Both the position numbers and the translations under genes were made by a program. The notes under the pieces were generated by a model. The model was not told the DNA's origin. It saw only the letters and a list, made by a program, of their open reading frames with translations, and ran no database searches. A DNA stretch of 59,505 nt from contig NZ_JAODLR010000027.1 in NCBI RefSeq assembly GCF_025960875.1, forward strand, positions 1 to 59,505. Direction: 5' to 3'. Source of the stretch: Crystallibacter permensis. GTDB taxonomy: Bacteria > Actinomycetota > Actinomycetes > Actinomycetales > Micrococcaceae. Position 1 is the stretch's first letter. Each line of letters begins with the position of its first letter. Positions 25,250-33,922 of the stretch are shown here, piece by piece.

Positions 25250-26248
25250 ATGCGAGACCCGGCCCGCCAGTACTACCTGGGCGTCGAGCATTTCGGCGAG
25301 GAGCTTCGCGGATCAAAACTCAATTACAAGATGACCCGCGACCTGTACGCATACCCAAGCCGTTCCCAGCACCAGCGCGCCCACCGTGAGGTGCTGGGGG
25401 AGCAATTGTGGGAGAACATAGCCTGGGCTTATCGGGATGAGGAGCACACCCGGCACTCGGACGCCTACCTGCTGTGGCAACGCGACAAAGCCCTAAGGAA
25501 CTTCGACCTGTCCATGCGGTATTTCGAGTCCCTGGATCCAGACGAGTTCGAGACTGCGTTGGAACACGTCCTCGCGAAGGGCCGGACGTTCAAGCCCGTC
25601 GAGTCGCTGCCCGACTGGGACGGCACTGAAGGCGCCTACGTAATGGTCTTCGACGACTACAAGCAGTTCTACATCGGGCAGTCGAACAACGTCCGCAAAC
25701 GGATCAAGCAACACTGGGGCGGCCGCAAGTCTTTCGACCGGTTGATCTACGGAGGTGTGTACAACTCGATCTTCCCCGTGGACGAGCTTCGCGCCCTGGA
25801 CAACACCAGGATTTACGCAGCCCGAAGCACCAACCCGTACGCCCCGGAAGAGCGCGCCGAGAAGGCTGCCGACCAGCGCTTTTGCCTGAACCGGATGACA
25901 GGCGGCGAGGCTACCCCACTGGCACTGATGCTCACAGCCTTGAGTCCGCGCAGCCGGACCCACGGAGTAGTCTCGGTGCCTTTGTCCTTCGAGGAATATG
26001 AACGGGAGCGGGTCGGCTTGGCAAGCAAGATTGCCCAGACACCGCCACCACACAGGTCCGCGTTGATAGCGGAACTTGCCGGCATGGACATGACGATCTA
26101 TTCAGTGACACCTGAGACTGGTGCGCCGTTCATGTGGTCCAGACGGGACGGCATCGCCGGTGCGGTTCCCCGGGGCGAGCTGAGTGTGGAGGAGTTCACA
26201 TCGTTCCTGGAAGCGATGGGAGAGAAAGTCATCTGGCCCAAAAACTGA
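25250..26248 (+). CDS. GIY-YIG-type nuclease-domain protein
   Basis: A 332-residue protein with a central GIY-YIG-like domain: GAYVMVFDDYKQFYIGQSNNVRKR in parts at about 127-150 (the GIY position is GAY, the YIG is intact, followed by Arg residues), and a downstream Asn/Glu-containing region. The N-terminal 120 residues are helical and charged; the C-terminal 100 are unrecognised. GIY-YIG domains cut DNA in restriction, repair and homing. ATG 25250 follows AAGGAG at 7 nt. A restriction or defence role is possible. Confidence 0.7.
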   Translation: MRDPARQYYLGVEHFGEELRGSKLNYKMTRDLYAYPSRSQHQRAHREVLGEQLWENIAWAYRDEEHTRHSDAYLLWQRDKALRNFDLSMRYFESLDPDEFETALEHVLAKGRTFKPVESLPDWDGTEGAYVMVFDDYKQFYIGQSNNVRKRIKQHWGGRKSFDRLIYGGVYNSIFPVDELRALDNTRIYAARSTNPYAPEERAEKAADQRFCLNRMTGGEATPLALMLTALSPRSRTHGVVSVPLSFEEYERERVGLASKIAQTPPPHRSALIAELAGMDMTIYSVTPETGAPFMWSRRDGIAGAVPRGELSVEEFTSFLEAMGEKVIWPKN

Positions 26249-26359
26249 CCCAGCCTCCCGAGGTCGTTGCGTTCAATGAGGAAGCGTGCTGCCGGGCTTC
26301 TCCCCTATTGTCTGCCGCAACCGTTGCCCCTACGCTGAGGTCAACGACAGGAGTTCAAC

Positions 26360-26575
26360 ATGGGATTCGCCATCGTCATGCTCGTCCTCGTAGTGGCCGC
26401 CATAGTATGGCTGGTGCTGTCGACTCGTGCCGATCGCAGGCCGGCCGCGCACGTCCAACTGTGGCAACGCTCCGACTGGTCGTCCCTTGGCGCCTACACA
26501 CTGGGACCGTTCGGTGGGCATATCGATTCAAGCGGCAACGCCGGCGGTGACTCTGGCGGGGGCGGCGGCGCGTAG
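26360..26575 (+). CDS. small membrane-anchored protein with Gly-rich tail
   Basis: 71 residues with an N-terminal TM helix (IVMLVLVVAAIVWLVLS, about 5-21) and a tail ending GGDSGGGGGA. ATG 26360 has AGGAG 6 nt upstream, a convincing start. Confidence 0.6.
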   Translation: MGFAIVMLVLVVAAIVWLVLSTRADRRPAAHVQLWQRSDWSSLGAYTLGPFGGHIDSSGNAGGDSGGGGGA

Positions 26576-26641
26576 CAGGCTCTCAGCGACCGGATGTAAA
26601 TCAGTAGCTCCGGCCTGTGCGTTTACGGCATAGTGGCTCCC

Positions 26642-26800
26642 ATGGAATCATCCTCCACCGCGATCTTCGCAATCTCCTTGGGCGGCGTATTCGCAGCCGT
26701 CGTCGTCTCCGTGCTCGTCGTTGCCAAGCGTAAGAAGGCAGCTACCGACAAACAGCTGGGCACTGGCCGCATTCAGCGCGACGGCGCGACCGACGGCTAG
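26642..26800 (+). CDS. very small single-span membrane protein
   Basis: 52 residues: MESSSTAIFAISLGG, then a TM helix (VFAAVVVSVLVVA) and a basic tail (KRKKAATDKQ). It starts with ATG, ends with TAG and has a codon pattern typical of the neighbours. No ribosome site stronger than GGCTCC is visible. Confidence 0.5.
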   Translation: MESSSTAIFAISLGGVFAAVVVSVLVVAKRKKAATDKQLGTGRIQRDGATDG

Positions 26801-27025
26801 CTCGTACTCGGATTCCGGCGCTACTTCCTCCGGCTTTAGACGGCGGTGGCGGAGGGCGACTAAGAGCCGTTGGCAGCTTTACCCGCCCTCTGTCGATAAC
26901 AGACGACCGGACAGTGCCGATTCGGTAAGCGCGCGAGCAGACCCATGAGATCACCGCTGTACTGCGACCCGCGTCATTTTAGTGAGCATTTAGAGTTCTG
27001 CTATGGTTCGGCGCGCTGGGCGTTG

Positions 27026-27044
27026 TATGGTTAGGCTCGCCTAT
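27026..27044 (+). promoter_or_regulatory. DtxR/IdeR-like iron box upstream of the iron ABC transporter
   Basis: TATGGTTAGGCTCGCCTAT matches the IdeR/DtxR consensus TTAGGTTAGGCTAACCTAA at 14 of 19 positions, keeping the GGTTAGGCT...CCTA core. It lies 48 bp before the substrate-binding protein start. Iron-loaded DtxR/IdeR would repress transcription here (inferred). Confidence 0.75.
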
Positions 27045-27091
27045 CTTTCGGCTCGAAGCCGCCCTTTCTTTAGCCCTGAGGAGAACCTTTG

Positions 27092-28120
27092 ATGCGTCGT
27101 CGATCCCTGCTTGGAACCACCGGATTCCTGGCCGTCGTGATGACCGCCGTCTCCGGCTGTGGAGTGCCCGGGGTCGGGGCGGAATCCGCCGACCTGCAGG
27201 TCTACACTGCCCGGCATTATGACCTTGAAGCGGCCTTCAGCGAGTTCACGAACCAGACCGGCATCACGGTGGAGTTCATCAGCGGGGGTGACGCGGAACT
27301 GCTGGAACGGCTCAAGGCCGAGGGCGAGGACACACCGGCTGATCTGTTCATGACCGTTGATGCCGGGAACCTCTGGAACGCGGCACGGCAGGGTGAACTG
27401 GCTGCCCTGGAATCCGAGACGCTGGACAAGGCGGTCCCCGAGGACCTCCGCGACCCCGAGGGGTCCTGGTACGGCCTCGCGATGCGTGCGCGCACCGTCG
27501 CCTACAGTCCCGACGCTGTCGCCCCGGCGGAATTCGATGCGAAGGACACCTACGCCGGGCTGGCCGACCCCAAGTGGGAGGGCCGTCTTTGCATGCGCGA
27601 CGCCACCTCGGCCTACACCCAGTCCCTGGTGGCGAGCCTGATCGATCTGCACGGCCGGGACCGGGCGCTGGAGATCGTCCGTGGCTGGGTTGCCAACGAT
27701 GTGCAGATCATGAGCAACGATGTCCTGCTGCTGGAGGCCATCGATGCCGGGCAGTGCGATGCAGGCATCAGCAACCACTACTACGTGGCCCGGGAACAGG
27801 CCGAAAAACCCGACATGAACGTCAGCCTGCACTGGGCGAGCCAGGAGGGCGCGGGCACCCACGTGAATATTTCCGGTGCCGGCGTCGTCGAGGGCTCGGA
27901 CAACCCGGAGCAGGCCAGGCAACTGCTTGAGTGGATCGCGTCCGAAGGGCAGAACGCCTTTGTCGATGCGAGCTACGAGTTCCCGGTGAACCCGGAGGCG
28001 GAGCCGGAGCCGCGGATCGCGGAATTCGGCGAGTTCAAGCGCATGCCGCTGAATGCAGAAGCTTACGGTGACCTCAACGCGGAGGCAATCGACCTGCTGG
28101 CCGAAGCCGGATACGAGTGA
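27092..28120 (+). CDS. Fe(III) ABC transporter substrate-binding lipoprotein
   Basis: A 342-residue periplasmic-type iron-binding lipoprotein of the FbpA/FutA/IdiA class. Signal and lipobox at the N-terminus (VSGCG, Cys near 23). The mature part starts LQVYTARHYD (about 35-44), typical of ferric-binding proteins, and contains the Tyr-Tyr iron-ligand region SNHYYVAREQ (about 229-238). ATG 27092 has GAGGAG 8 nt upstream. The stop overlaps the permease start by 4 nt. An iron box lies upstream. Strong match of motifs and operon. Confidence 0.9.
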   Translation: MRRRSLLGTTGFLAVVMTAVSGCGVPGVGAESADLQVYTARHYDLEAAFSEFTNQTGITVEFISGGDAELLERLKAEGEDTPADLFMTVDAGNLWNAARQGELAALESETLDKAVPEDLRDPEGSWYGLAMRARTVAYSPDAVAPAEFDAKDTYAGLADPKWEGRLCMRDATSAYTQSLVASLIDLHGRDRALEIVRGWVANDVQIMSNDVLLLEAIDAGQCDAGISNHYYVAREQAEKPDMNVSLHWASQEGAGTHVNISGAGVVEGSDNPEQARQLLEWIASEGQNAFVDASYEFPVNPEAEPEPRIAEFGEFKRMPLNAEAYGDLNAEAIDLLAEAGYE

Positions 28121-29829
28121 GCGAAGCCGCCGTCACCACGCAGACGGGCAAAGCCGGGCCGTCACGGGCCGGACGCCGCGGAAGGCACGGATTCCCCGGG
28201 TTCGGCGCGGGGCGCCCGCTGTGGTCGTTCATGGTTTTCGTTGCGGCTGCAGCTGTTGCGGTACCGGTGGTGGCCGTGGCGGTCGACGGCGTCGCCGGGC
28301 TCTCCGGGGCCGACCTGCCGCGGGGCCTCGGTGGCATGCTGCTGACCACGCTGGGGCTGATGCTGGGCGTTGGCACCGGAACCCTTGTGGTGGGTGGCGG
28401 GCTGGCCTGGCTGGTGACCGCGTACCGTTTCCCGTTGCGGAACGTGCTGGTGTGGCTGCTCGTGCTTCCGCTGGCCATGCCCGCGTACATCCTCGGGTTC
28501 ATTTTTCTCTCCGTCTTCGATGTGGCCGGCCCGGTGCAGGCCGTGCTGCGCGCGGTCCTGGGTGCCGAGGCCGGGATTGCGCAGGTCCGCTCGCTGCCCG
28601 GCGCGATCATTGTGATGACGCTGACGCTCTACCCGTACGTTTATCTGCTGGCCCGGAACGCCCTGCTGGAGCAGGCGCCGGGGCCGTACGATGCTGCGCG
28701 CACTCTTGGCGCGGGACGGGCGCGTGCACTGTGGACGGTGCTGCTGCCGCTGGCGCGGCCGTCCCTGGCCGCCGGGCTGGCGCTGGTGATGATGGAAACC
28801 CTCACCGATTTCGCCACCGTGCAGTACTTCAACGTGAAAACCGTCTCGGTGGGGGTCTACCTGGTCTGGAAAGGCAGTTTCGACTTCCAGCTGGCCAGCC
28901 AGCTCTCCGTGCTTGTCCTGCTTTTCGCCGTTGCGGTGCTGGCCGGGGAACGGCTGATGCGCGGCCGGGCACGGTTCCACCAGCGCGGCGGGCGCGGGCA
29001 GGGCCTGGAAACGGTGCGGCTCAGAGGATGGCAGGGGTGGGCCGCCACCGGCGCCTGCCTGGGCGTGCTGGGCGCCGGATTCCTGCTCCCGGCCCTTCAG
29101 CTGCTGTGGTGGGCTGCCGGGGAGCTCGCGACCGGCCCGGTCCCGATGCGCGCCGAACAGTTCGCCGACTACCTCGCCAACAGCGTCGCCCTGGCCACGG
29201 TTGTCGCCCTGGCATGTGCGCTGGTTGCCGTGGTGATAGGGCACAGCCTCCGGCTCGGCGGCGGCGCCCTGGTACGCGGCGCCGCCCAGCTGACCACGTT
29301 CGGCTACGCGGTCCCCGGCGCTGTGATCGGCATCGGGGTCCTCCTGGCCTTCGCCGTCCTGGATGACCTGCTGGAGGCCCTCGGCGTGGCCGGCGGCACC
29401 GGCCTGCTGGTCACAGGTTCCGTACTGGGCATCCTGTACTCCTACACGGTGCGGTTCCTGGCCCCCGCCTACCAGGCCGTGGACGCCAGCTTCGCTAAAG
29501 TTCCGCCGTCCATCACCCGATCCGCGCTCAGCCTCGGCGCCGGGCCGGCCCGCGTCCTGGCCCGGGTACACCTGCCGCTGGTACGGCCCGGCGTCGCCGT
29601 CGCGCTGGTGCTGGTGTCCATCGACGCCGTCAAAGAGCTGCCCCTGGTGCTGCTGCTGCGCCCGTTCGGATTCAGCACCCTGTCCGTCTGGACCTACGAA
29701 CTGGCCCGGGAAAACTTTTGGGAAAAGGCCGCATTGCCGGCCCTGGTGATAGTTTCCCTCGCGGTGGTTCCGGTGTTCTTTTTGTTCCGCCAGGTACACC
29801 TGACAGAGAACCGCCGGAAGGGGCACTGA
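28117..29829 (+). CDS. Fe(III) ABC transporter permease (FbpB-like, fused double permease)
   Basis: A 570-residue membrane protein with about 12 TM helices in two homologous halves. Each half has an EAA-type loop: YDAARTLGAGRARALWTVLLPLARP (about 188-212) and ITRSALSLGAGPARVLARVHLPLVRP (about 467-492). This duplicated BPD_transp_1 layout is typical of ferric-iron (FbpB/SfuB) permeases. GTG 28117 overlaps the upstream stop by 4 nt. The next gene overlaps by 1 nt. Confidence 0.9.
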   Translation: MSEAAVTTQTGKAGPSRAGRRGRHGFPGFGAGRPLWSFMVFVAAAAVAVPVVAVAVDGVAGLSGADLPRGLGGMLLTTLGLMLGVGTGTLVVGGGLAWLVTAYRFPLRNVLVWLLVLPLAMPAYILGFIFLSVFDVAGPVQAVLRAVLGAEAGIAQVRSLPGAIIVMTLTLYPYVYLLARNALLEQAPGPYDAARTLGAGRARALWTVLLPLARPSLAAGLALVMMETLTDFATVQYFNVKTVSVGVYLVWKGSFDFQLASQLSVLVLLFAVAVLAGERLMRGRARFHQRGGRGQGLETVRLRGWQGWAATGACLGVLGAGFLLPALQLLWWAAGELATGPVPMRAEQFADYLANSVALATVVALACALVAVVIGHSLRLGGGALVRGAAQLTTFGYAVPGAVIGIGVLLAFAVLDDLLEALGVAGGTGLLVTGSVLGILYSYTVRFLAPAYQAVDASFAKVPPSITRSALSLGAGPARVLARVHLPLVRPGVAVALVLVSIDAVKELPLVLLLRPFGFSTLSVWTYELARENFWEKAALPALVIVSLAVVPVFFLFRQVHLTENRRKGH

Positions 29830-31001
29830 TGAACATGGGATCCGCACTCGGCCTCCTCACCCGCAGAACCGCCGCGAACGATCAGAGCACTCCTGCCCTC
29901 GTACTCGAAGGGGCAGCCAAACGTTACGGCACAACACCGGCTGTCGACTCCCTCGACCTGAGCGCCGCGCCCGGGGAACTGATCACCATGATCGGGCCCT
30001 CGGGTTGCGGCAAGTCCACCGCGCTGCGGCTCATCGCCGGACTGGAACGCCCGGACGCGGGCTCGGTCCGGATCGCCGGCGAGGTCGTCGCCGGCCGCAC
30101 CCGCTTCCAACCCCCGGAACGGCGCCGCGTCGGCCTGGTGTTTCAGGACCACGCCCTGTTCCCGCACCTGACCGTGGCGCAGAACGTCGCATTCGGCCTC
30201 CATCGCAGTCCCCGTTCCGGCCGCAGGGCCCGGGTGTCCGAAGTCCTGGAACTCGTGCGCCTGCCCCATCTCGCCGGCCGATACCCGCACGAACTCTCCG
30301 GCGGCGAAGCCCAGCGCGTGGCCCTCGCCCGGGCCCTGGCACCCCAACCGGCGGTCGTGCTCCTCGACGAACCCTTCTCCAGCCTGGACGAAAGCCTGCG
30401 CGCGCAGGTCCGGGCCGATACCGTCGCCGTGCTGCGCGAGACCGGCACCACCGGAATCCTCGTCACGCATGACCAGACCGAGGCGCTCTCAGTGGGCGAC
30501 CGCGTGATCGTCATGCGCAACGGGCGGATGGAGCAGGTCGACACCCCGGAGCGCGTGTTCGAACAGCCGGCCACACGTTTCGTCGCCTCCTTCATGGGGG
30601 ACGCGGATTTCCTGCCGGCCCACGTGCACAACGCCGTGCTGACATGCGAGATAGGGGCGGTTTCCACGCTTCCCGGATGGGCCGGCGCCGATGTGGACGT
30701 GGATGTGGTGCTGCGGCCCCACGAAGTGGCGCTGGCGGCGGACCCGGCGTCCGCCGCCAGGGTCGTGGCGGTCGAGTACCACGGGCCCTTTGTGCTACAT
30801 ACCGTGCGCCTTGCCTCCGGGCGGACCGTGCGGTCCTGGCAGCCGCATACCGTGCGCCACCCCGTAGGAACGGCCGTCGCCGTGACGGTGGCCCCGGACA
30901 CAGAACCCACACTGCTTGCCGGCGACACGGCCATCACGTCGCCGCCGGCAACCGGCTCCCGGGTGAAGCGAAAGGGTACATCGGCCGCTGTCCCGCAATA
31001 A
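29829..31001 (+). CDS. Fe(III) ABC transporter ATP-binding protein (FbpC-like)
   Basis: A 390-residue ABC ATPase: Walker A GPSGCGKST (about 57-65), Q-loop FQDHALFPHLT, signature LSGGEAQRVALARAL (about 155-169), Walker B VVLLDEPFSSLD (about 177-188) and H-loop THDQTEALS. The C-terminal 130 residues form a TOBE/OB-like regulatory domain (LRPHEVAL...) as in FbpC/PotA. It energises uptake by the upstream permease. ATG overlaps the permease TGA by 1 nt, so it is coupled. Confidence 0.92.
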   Translation: MNMGSALGLLTRRTAANDQSTPALVLEGAAKRYGTTPAVDSLDLSAAPGELITMIGPSGCGKSTALRLIAGLERPDAGSVRIAGEVVAGRTRFQPPERRRVGLVFQDHALFPHLTVAQNVAFGLHRSPRSGRRARVSEVLELVRLPHLAGRYPHELSGGEAQRVALARALAPQPAVVLLDEPFSSLDESLRAQVRADTVAVLRETGTTGILVTHDQTEALSVGDRVIVMRNGRMEQVDTPERVFEQPATRFVASFMGDADFLPAHVHNAVLTCEIGAVSTLPGWAGADVDVDVVLRPHEVALAADPASAARVVAVEYHGPFVLHTVRLASGRTVRSWQPHTVRHPVGTAVAVTVAPDTEPTLLAGDTAITSPPATGSRVKRKGTSAAVPQ

Positions 31002-31018
31002 ACCCGTAACGAACGAGG

Positions 31019-31040
31019 TTAGGTAAGGCTTGGCTAATAT
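31019..31040 (+). promoter_or_regulatory. DtxR/IdeR-like box with overlapping -10 hexamer
   Basis: TTAGGTAAGGCTTGGCTAA (31019-31037) matches the IdeR consensus at 15 of 19 positions. TAATAT (31035-31040) fits a -10 hexamer, and the GTG start lies 10 nt after its first T group, so the transcript is probably leaderless and directly repressed by iron. Confidence 0.78.
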
Positions 31041-31049
31041 GCTTTCCCG

Positions 31050-33632
31050 GTGACCATACAGCTGGACCTTGCCCGCGCCCCCTTCGCTGCCGATCTGGCG
31101 CGCCACGGAGACCTCCCGGCCGTCCTCATGGCGGACCAGGTGCTGACCTACCGGGAGCTGGCCGAGCGCGTCAACGATGTCGCGCAGCGGCTGGGGCCGG
31201 TGCGGCGGCTGGCCGTGCTGGCGGCGGCCAATGACCTGGATTCGCTCGTCGCGTACCTGGCGGCGCTCTCGGGCGGCCACCCGCTCATCCTCGTGCCAGC
31301 CGACAAGCCTGCCGCCCTCGAATCGATCCTGGCCGGCTATGACCCGGACGTCGTCATGCGCCCGGGCAACGGGCAGCCGGTGTTGGAAGTGCGGCGTGAA
31401 GGGACGGCCCATGAGCTGCATCCCGAACTGGCCCTGCTGCTGAGCACGTCCGGCTCCACCGGTTCGCCCAAGCTGGTGCGGCTCTCCCGGGAAAACCTCC
31501 AGTCCAACGCCGAGTCGATCGCCGAGTATCTGGACATCCGGGCCAGCGACCGCGCGGCCACGACGCTGCCGATGTCCTACTGCTACGGCCTCTCGGTCAT
31601 CAATAGCCACCTGCTGCGCGGCGCCGGGCTGGTGCTCACGGACCTGTCCGTGGTGGACCCCTGCTTCTGGGACCTGTTCCGGCAGCAAAGTACGACAACG
31701 TTCGCGGCCGTTCCGTACACCTTCGAGCTGCTCGACCGGGTCGGGTTCTCACAGATGGACCTTCCGGGCCTACGGTACGTGACCCAGGCCGGCGGCCGGC
31801 TCGATCCGGCAACCGCGCAACGGTACCGCGGGCTGGGCCAGCGCGGCGGCTGGGACCTGTTCGTGATGTACGGGCAGACCGAGGCCACCGCCCGCATGGC
31901 GTATTTGCCGCCGCAGCTCGCGGCCGAAAACCCGGGCACCATCGGCATTCCCGTGCCGGGCGGGGCCTTCCGCATCGATCCGGTGCCGGGGCTGGAGGAC
32001 GGCGAACTCGTCTACACCGGCCCGAACGTCATGCTCGGCTACGCCGAGAAGCCCGAAGACCTCGCGGCCGGCCGCACCATCAACGAACTGCGCACCGGGG
32101 ACCTCGCCCGCAGGCACCCGTCCGGCGTCTACGAGGTCGTCGGGAGGCTAAGCCGGTTCGTGAAGATCGTCGGCCTGCGCATCGACCTCGGCCAGGTGGA
32201 GAAGATCCTCGCCGAACTCGGGGTACCGGCTGCCGGCTCCGGATCCGACCGGGGCCTCGTCGTCGCCGTCGAAGGCGACCACGACACAGCCCTGCTGGCA
32301 AAGGTGCTGGCCCAACGACTCGGACTCCCGCGGGGTGCGTTGGAACTGCACGCCGTCGGCAGCTTCCCCCGGCTGACCAACGGGAAGGTGGACTATCAGG
32401 CCGTGCTGGCCCTCGCCCGGCCGGAACCGGCACCTGACACTGACCCCGCTGCGTCCCAGCACACTCCGGCCAGGCCGGCGGACATCCGGACCATCTTCGC
32501 CGAAGCGCTGGAGTGCGACGACGTCAAGGACACGGACACGTTCGTCTCGCTCGGCGGTGACTCCCTGTCCTACGTGGCCGCCTCGATCCGGCTGGAAAAG
32601 GCACTCGACCACCTGCCACCGGACTGGCACATTACCCCCGTCGGTGAACTGGCACCGCTACCGGCGGCAGCCGGGCACGCCCGGCCGGCACGGCGGCGGT
32701 TGTTCGTGCCGTTGGAGACCGGCGTCCTGCTCAGGGCCGCGGGGATCGTCCTGATCATCGGCACCCACGCGCAGCTGCTGCACTGGCCCGGTATGGCCCA
32801 CGTGCTCTTCGCCGTAGCCGGCTACAACTTCGCCCGCTTCCAGCTCCACGGCGACCGGGTCCCGCGCCTGCGACGGCAACTGCGCAGCCTCGGGCGGATC
32901 ATCCTGCCGAGCGTGGCGTTCATCGCCGTCGCCTACCTGCTCACCGACCGGTACGGCCCGGAGAACATCGTGCTGCTCAACTCCTTCGTGGGGCCGGAGA
33001 CCTGGACCACCCGCTGGGACTTCTGGTTCATCGAGATGCTGGTCTATGTACTGGTCTCCGTGACGGCGCTGCTCGCCATACCCTGGGCGGCCCGGGCCGA
33101 GCGCCGCTTCCCCTTCGCTTTTCCACTGGCCCTGGCCGCGGCCGGGCTGCTGACCCGCTTCGAGATCCTCATCCTGCCGGCGCCGAACCCCGCACCTGTG
33201 CTGTGGCTCTTCGCCCTCGGCTGGGCCGTGGCCCGGACGCGGACCCTGCGTCAGCAGATCCTGGTGTCAGCCATCGCCACGTTAACCGTGCCGGGGTTCT
33301 TCGAGAACCCCTACCGCGATGCGACCATCCTGGCCGGCATCCTCCTGCTCACCTGGCTGCCGGCCGTACCCGTTCCGAACGGCTGCCACCGCCTGCTCGG
33401 TGTCCTCGCCGCCTCCTCCCTGTACGCCTACCTGGCCCACTGGCTCGTCTACCCCGGTCTGGCACCCTTCAGTCCCGCGCTGGCAGTGGCGGCCTCGCTG
33501 GCCGCCGGAGTGGTTTACTGGTCGCTGTCCATGCGGGTGATGGGCGCTGTAGGCCGCTGGATGATGAAAATGCAGGCCGGCCACCGGGTTTCTCCCGATT
33601 CTGCGGCTATCCGCGCTCCAGGCCACCGATAA
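31050..33632 (+). CDS. fused adenylation, carrier-protein and membrane acyltransferase protein, iron-regulated
   Basis: An 860-residue three-domain protein. Adenylation domain about 1-455: A3 STSGSTGSPK (about 132-141), A5 YGQTEATARM (about 273), A7/A8 TGDLARRHPSGVYEVVGRLS and A10 NGKVDY (about 446). Carrier domain about 470-545 with GGDSLSY (phosphopantetheine Ser, about 504). C-terminal about 555-840 acyltransferase_3-type domain with about ten TM helices. It would activate an acyl or amino acid, hold it on the carrier and transfer it at the membrane, plausibly modifying a siderophore or cell-surface molecule. GTG start just after the iron box. Confidence 0.8.
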   Translation: MTIQLDLARAPFAADLARHGDLPAVLMADQVLTYRELAERVNDVAQRLGPVRRLAVLAAANDLDSLVAYLAALSGGHPLILVPADKPAALESILAGYDPDVVMRPGNGQPVLEVRREGTAHELHPELALLLSTSGSTGSPKLVRLSRENLQSNAESIAEYLDIRASDRAATTLPMSYCYGLSVINSHLLRGAGLVLTDLSVVDPCFWDLFRQQSTTTFAAVPYTFELLDRVGFSQMDLPGLRYVTQAGGRLDPATAQRYRGLGQRGGWDLFVMYGQTEATARMAYLPPQLAAENPGTIGIPVPGGAFRIDPVPGLEDGELVYTGPNVMLGYAEKPEDLAAGRTINELRTGDLARRHPSGVYEVVGRLSRFVKIVGLRIDLGQVEKILAELGVPAAGSGSDRGLVVAVEGDHDTALLAKVLAQRLGLPRGALELHAVGSFPRLTNGKVDYQAVLALARPEPAPDTDPAASQHTPARPADIRTIFAEALECDDVKDTDTFVSLGGDSLSYVAASIRLEKALDHLPPDWHITPVGELAPLPAAAGHARPARRRLFVPLETGVLLRAAGIVLIIGTHAQLLHWPGMAHVLFAVAGYNFARFQLHGDRVPRLRRQLRSLGRIILPSVAFIAVAYLLTDRYGPENIVLLNSFVGPETWTTRWDFWFIEMLVYVLVSVTALLAIPWAARAERRFPFAFPLALAAAGLLTRFEILILPAPNPAPVLWLFALGWAVARTRTLRQQILVSAIATLTVPGFFENPYRDATILAGILLLTWLPAVPVPNGCHRLLGVLAASSLYAYLAHWLVYPGLAPFSPALAVAASLAAGVVYWSLSMRVMGAVGRWMMKMQAGHRVSPDSAAIRAPGHR

Positions 33633-33922
33633 GCCGGAACTTGGACCCTGCATCCCTGCTAGCTAACTGAGAATTCCGTCAACTTCATCGGCTTAGCGAT
33701 CGTCAAGTGCCGTCGCTCCTCTAGTCCGCAGAAGCGAGTCCCTAGTTCTAAACTGCGGTGGACCGGCTTACGGGACGCGCTACGCGCACATGCATTGTGG
33801 CTCTTGAACAGCTTTCTGGTGCAGCTTTGCCTCTTGCTGGCCTTGCCTCTGTCCATGTTCGACATGATCTCCCGCTGCGGCACGCCTAGAAATTCCAGTA
33901 CTGGAGCCAACGATTAGGAAGC

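Noticed and set aside
28053-29366. Long plus-strand frame of 437 codons, and the 561-codon minus frame, across the iron permease
   Set aside because: Arg/Gly/Ala-rich shadow translations of the high-GC permease gene; the permease frame has TM helices and EAA loops.
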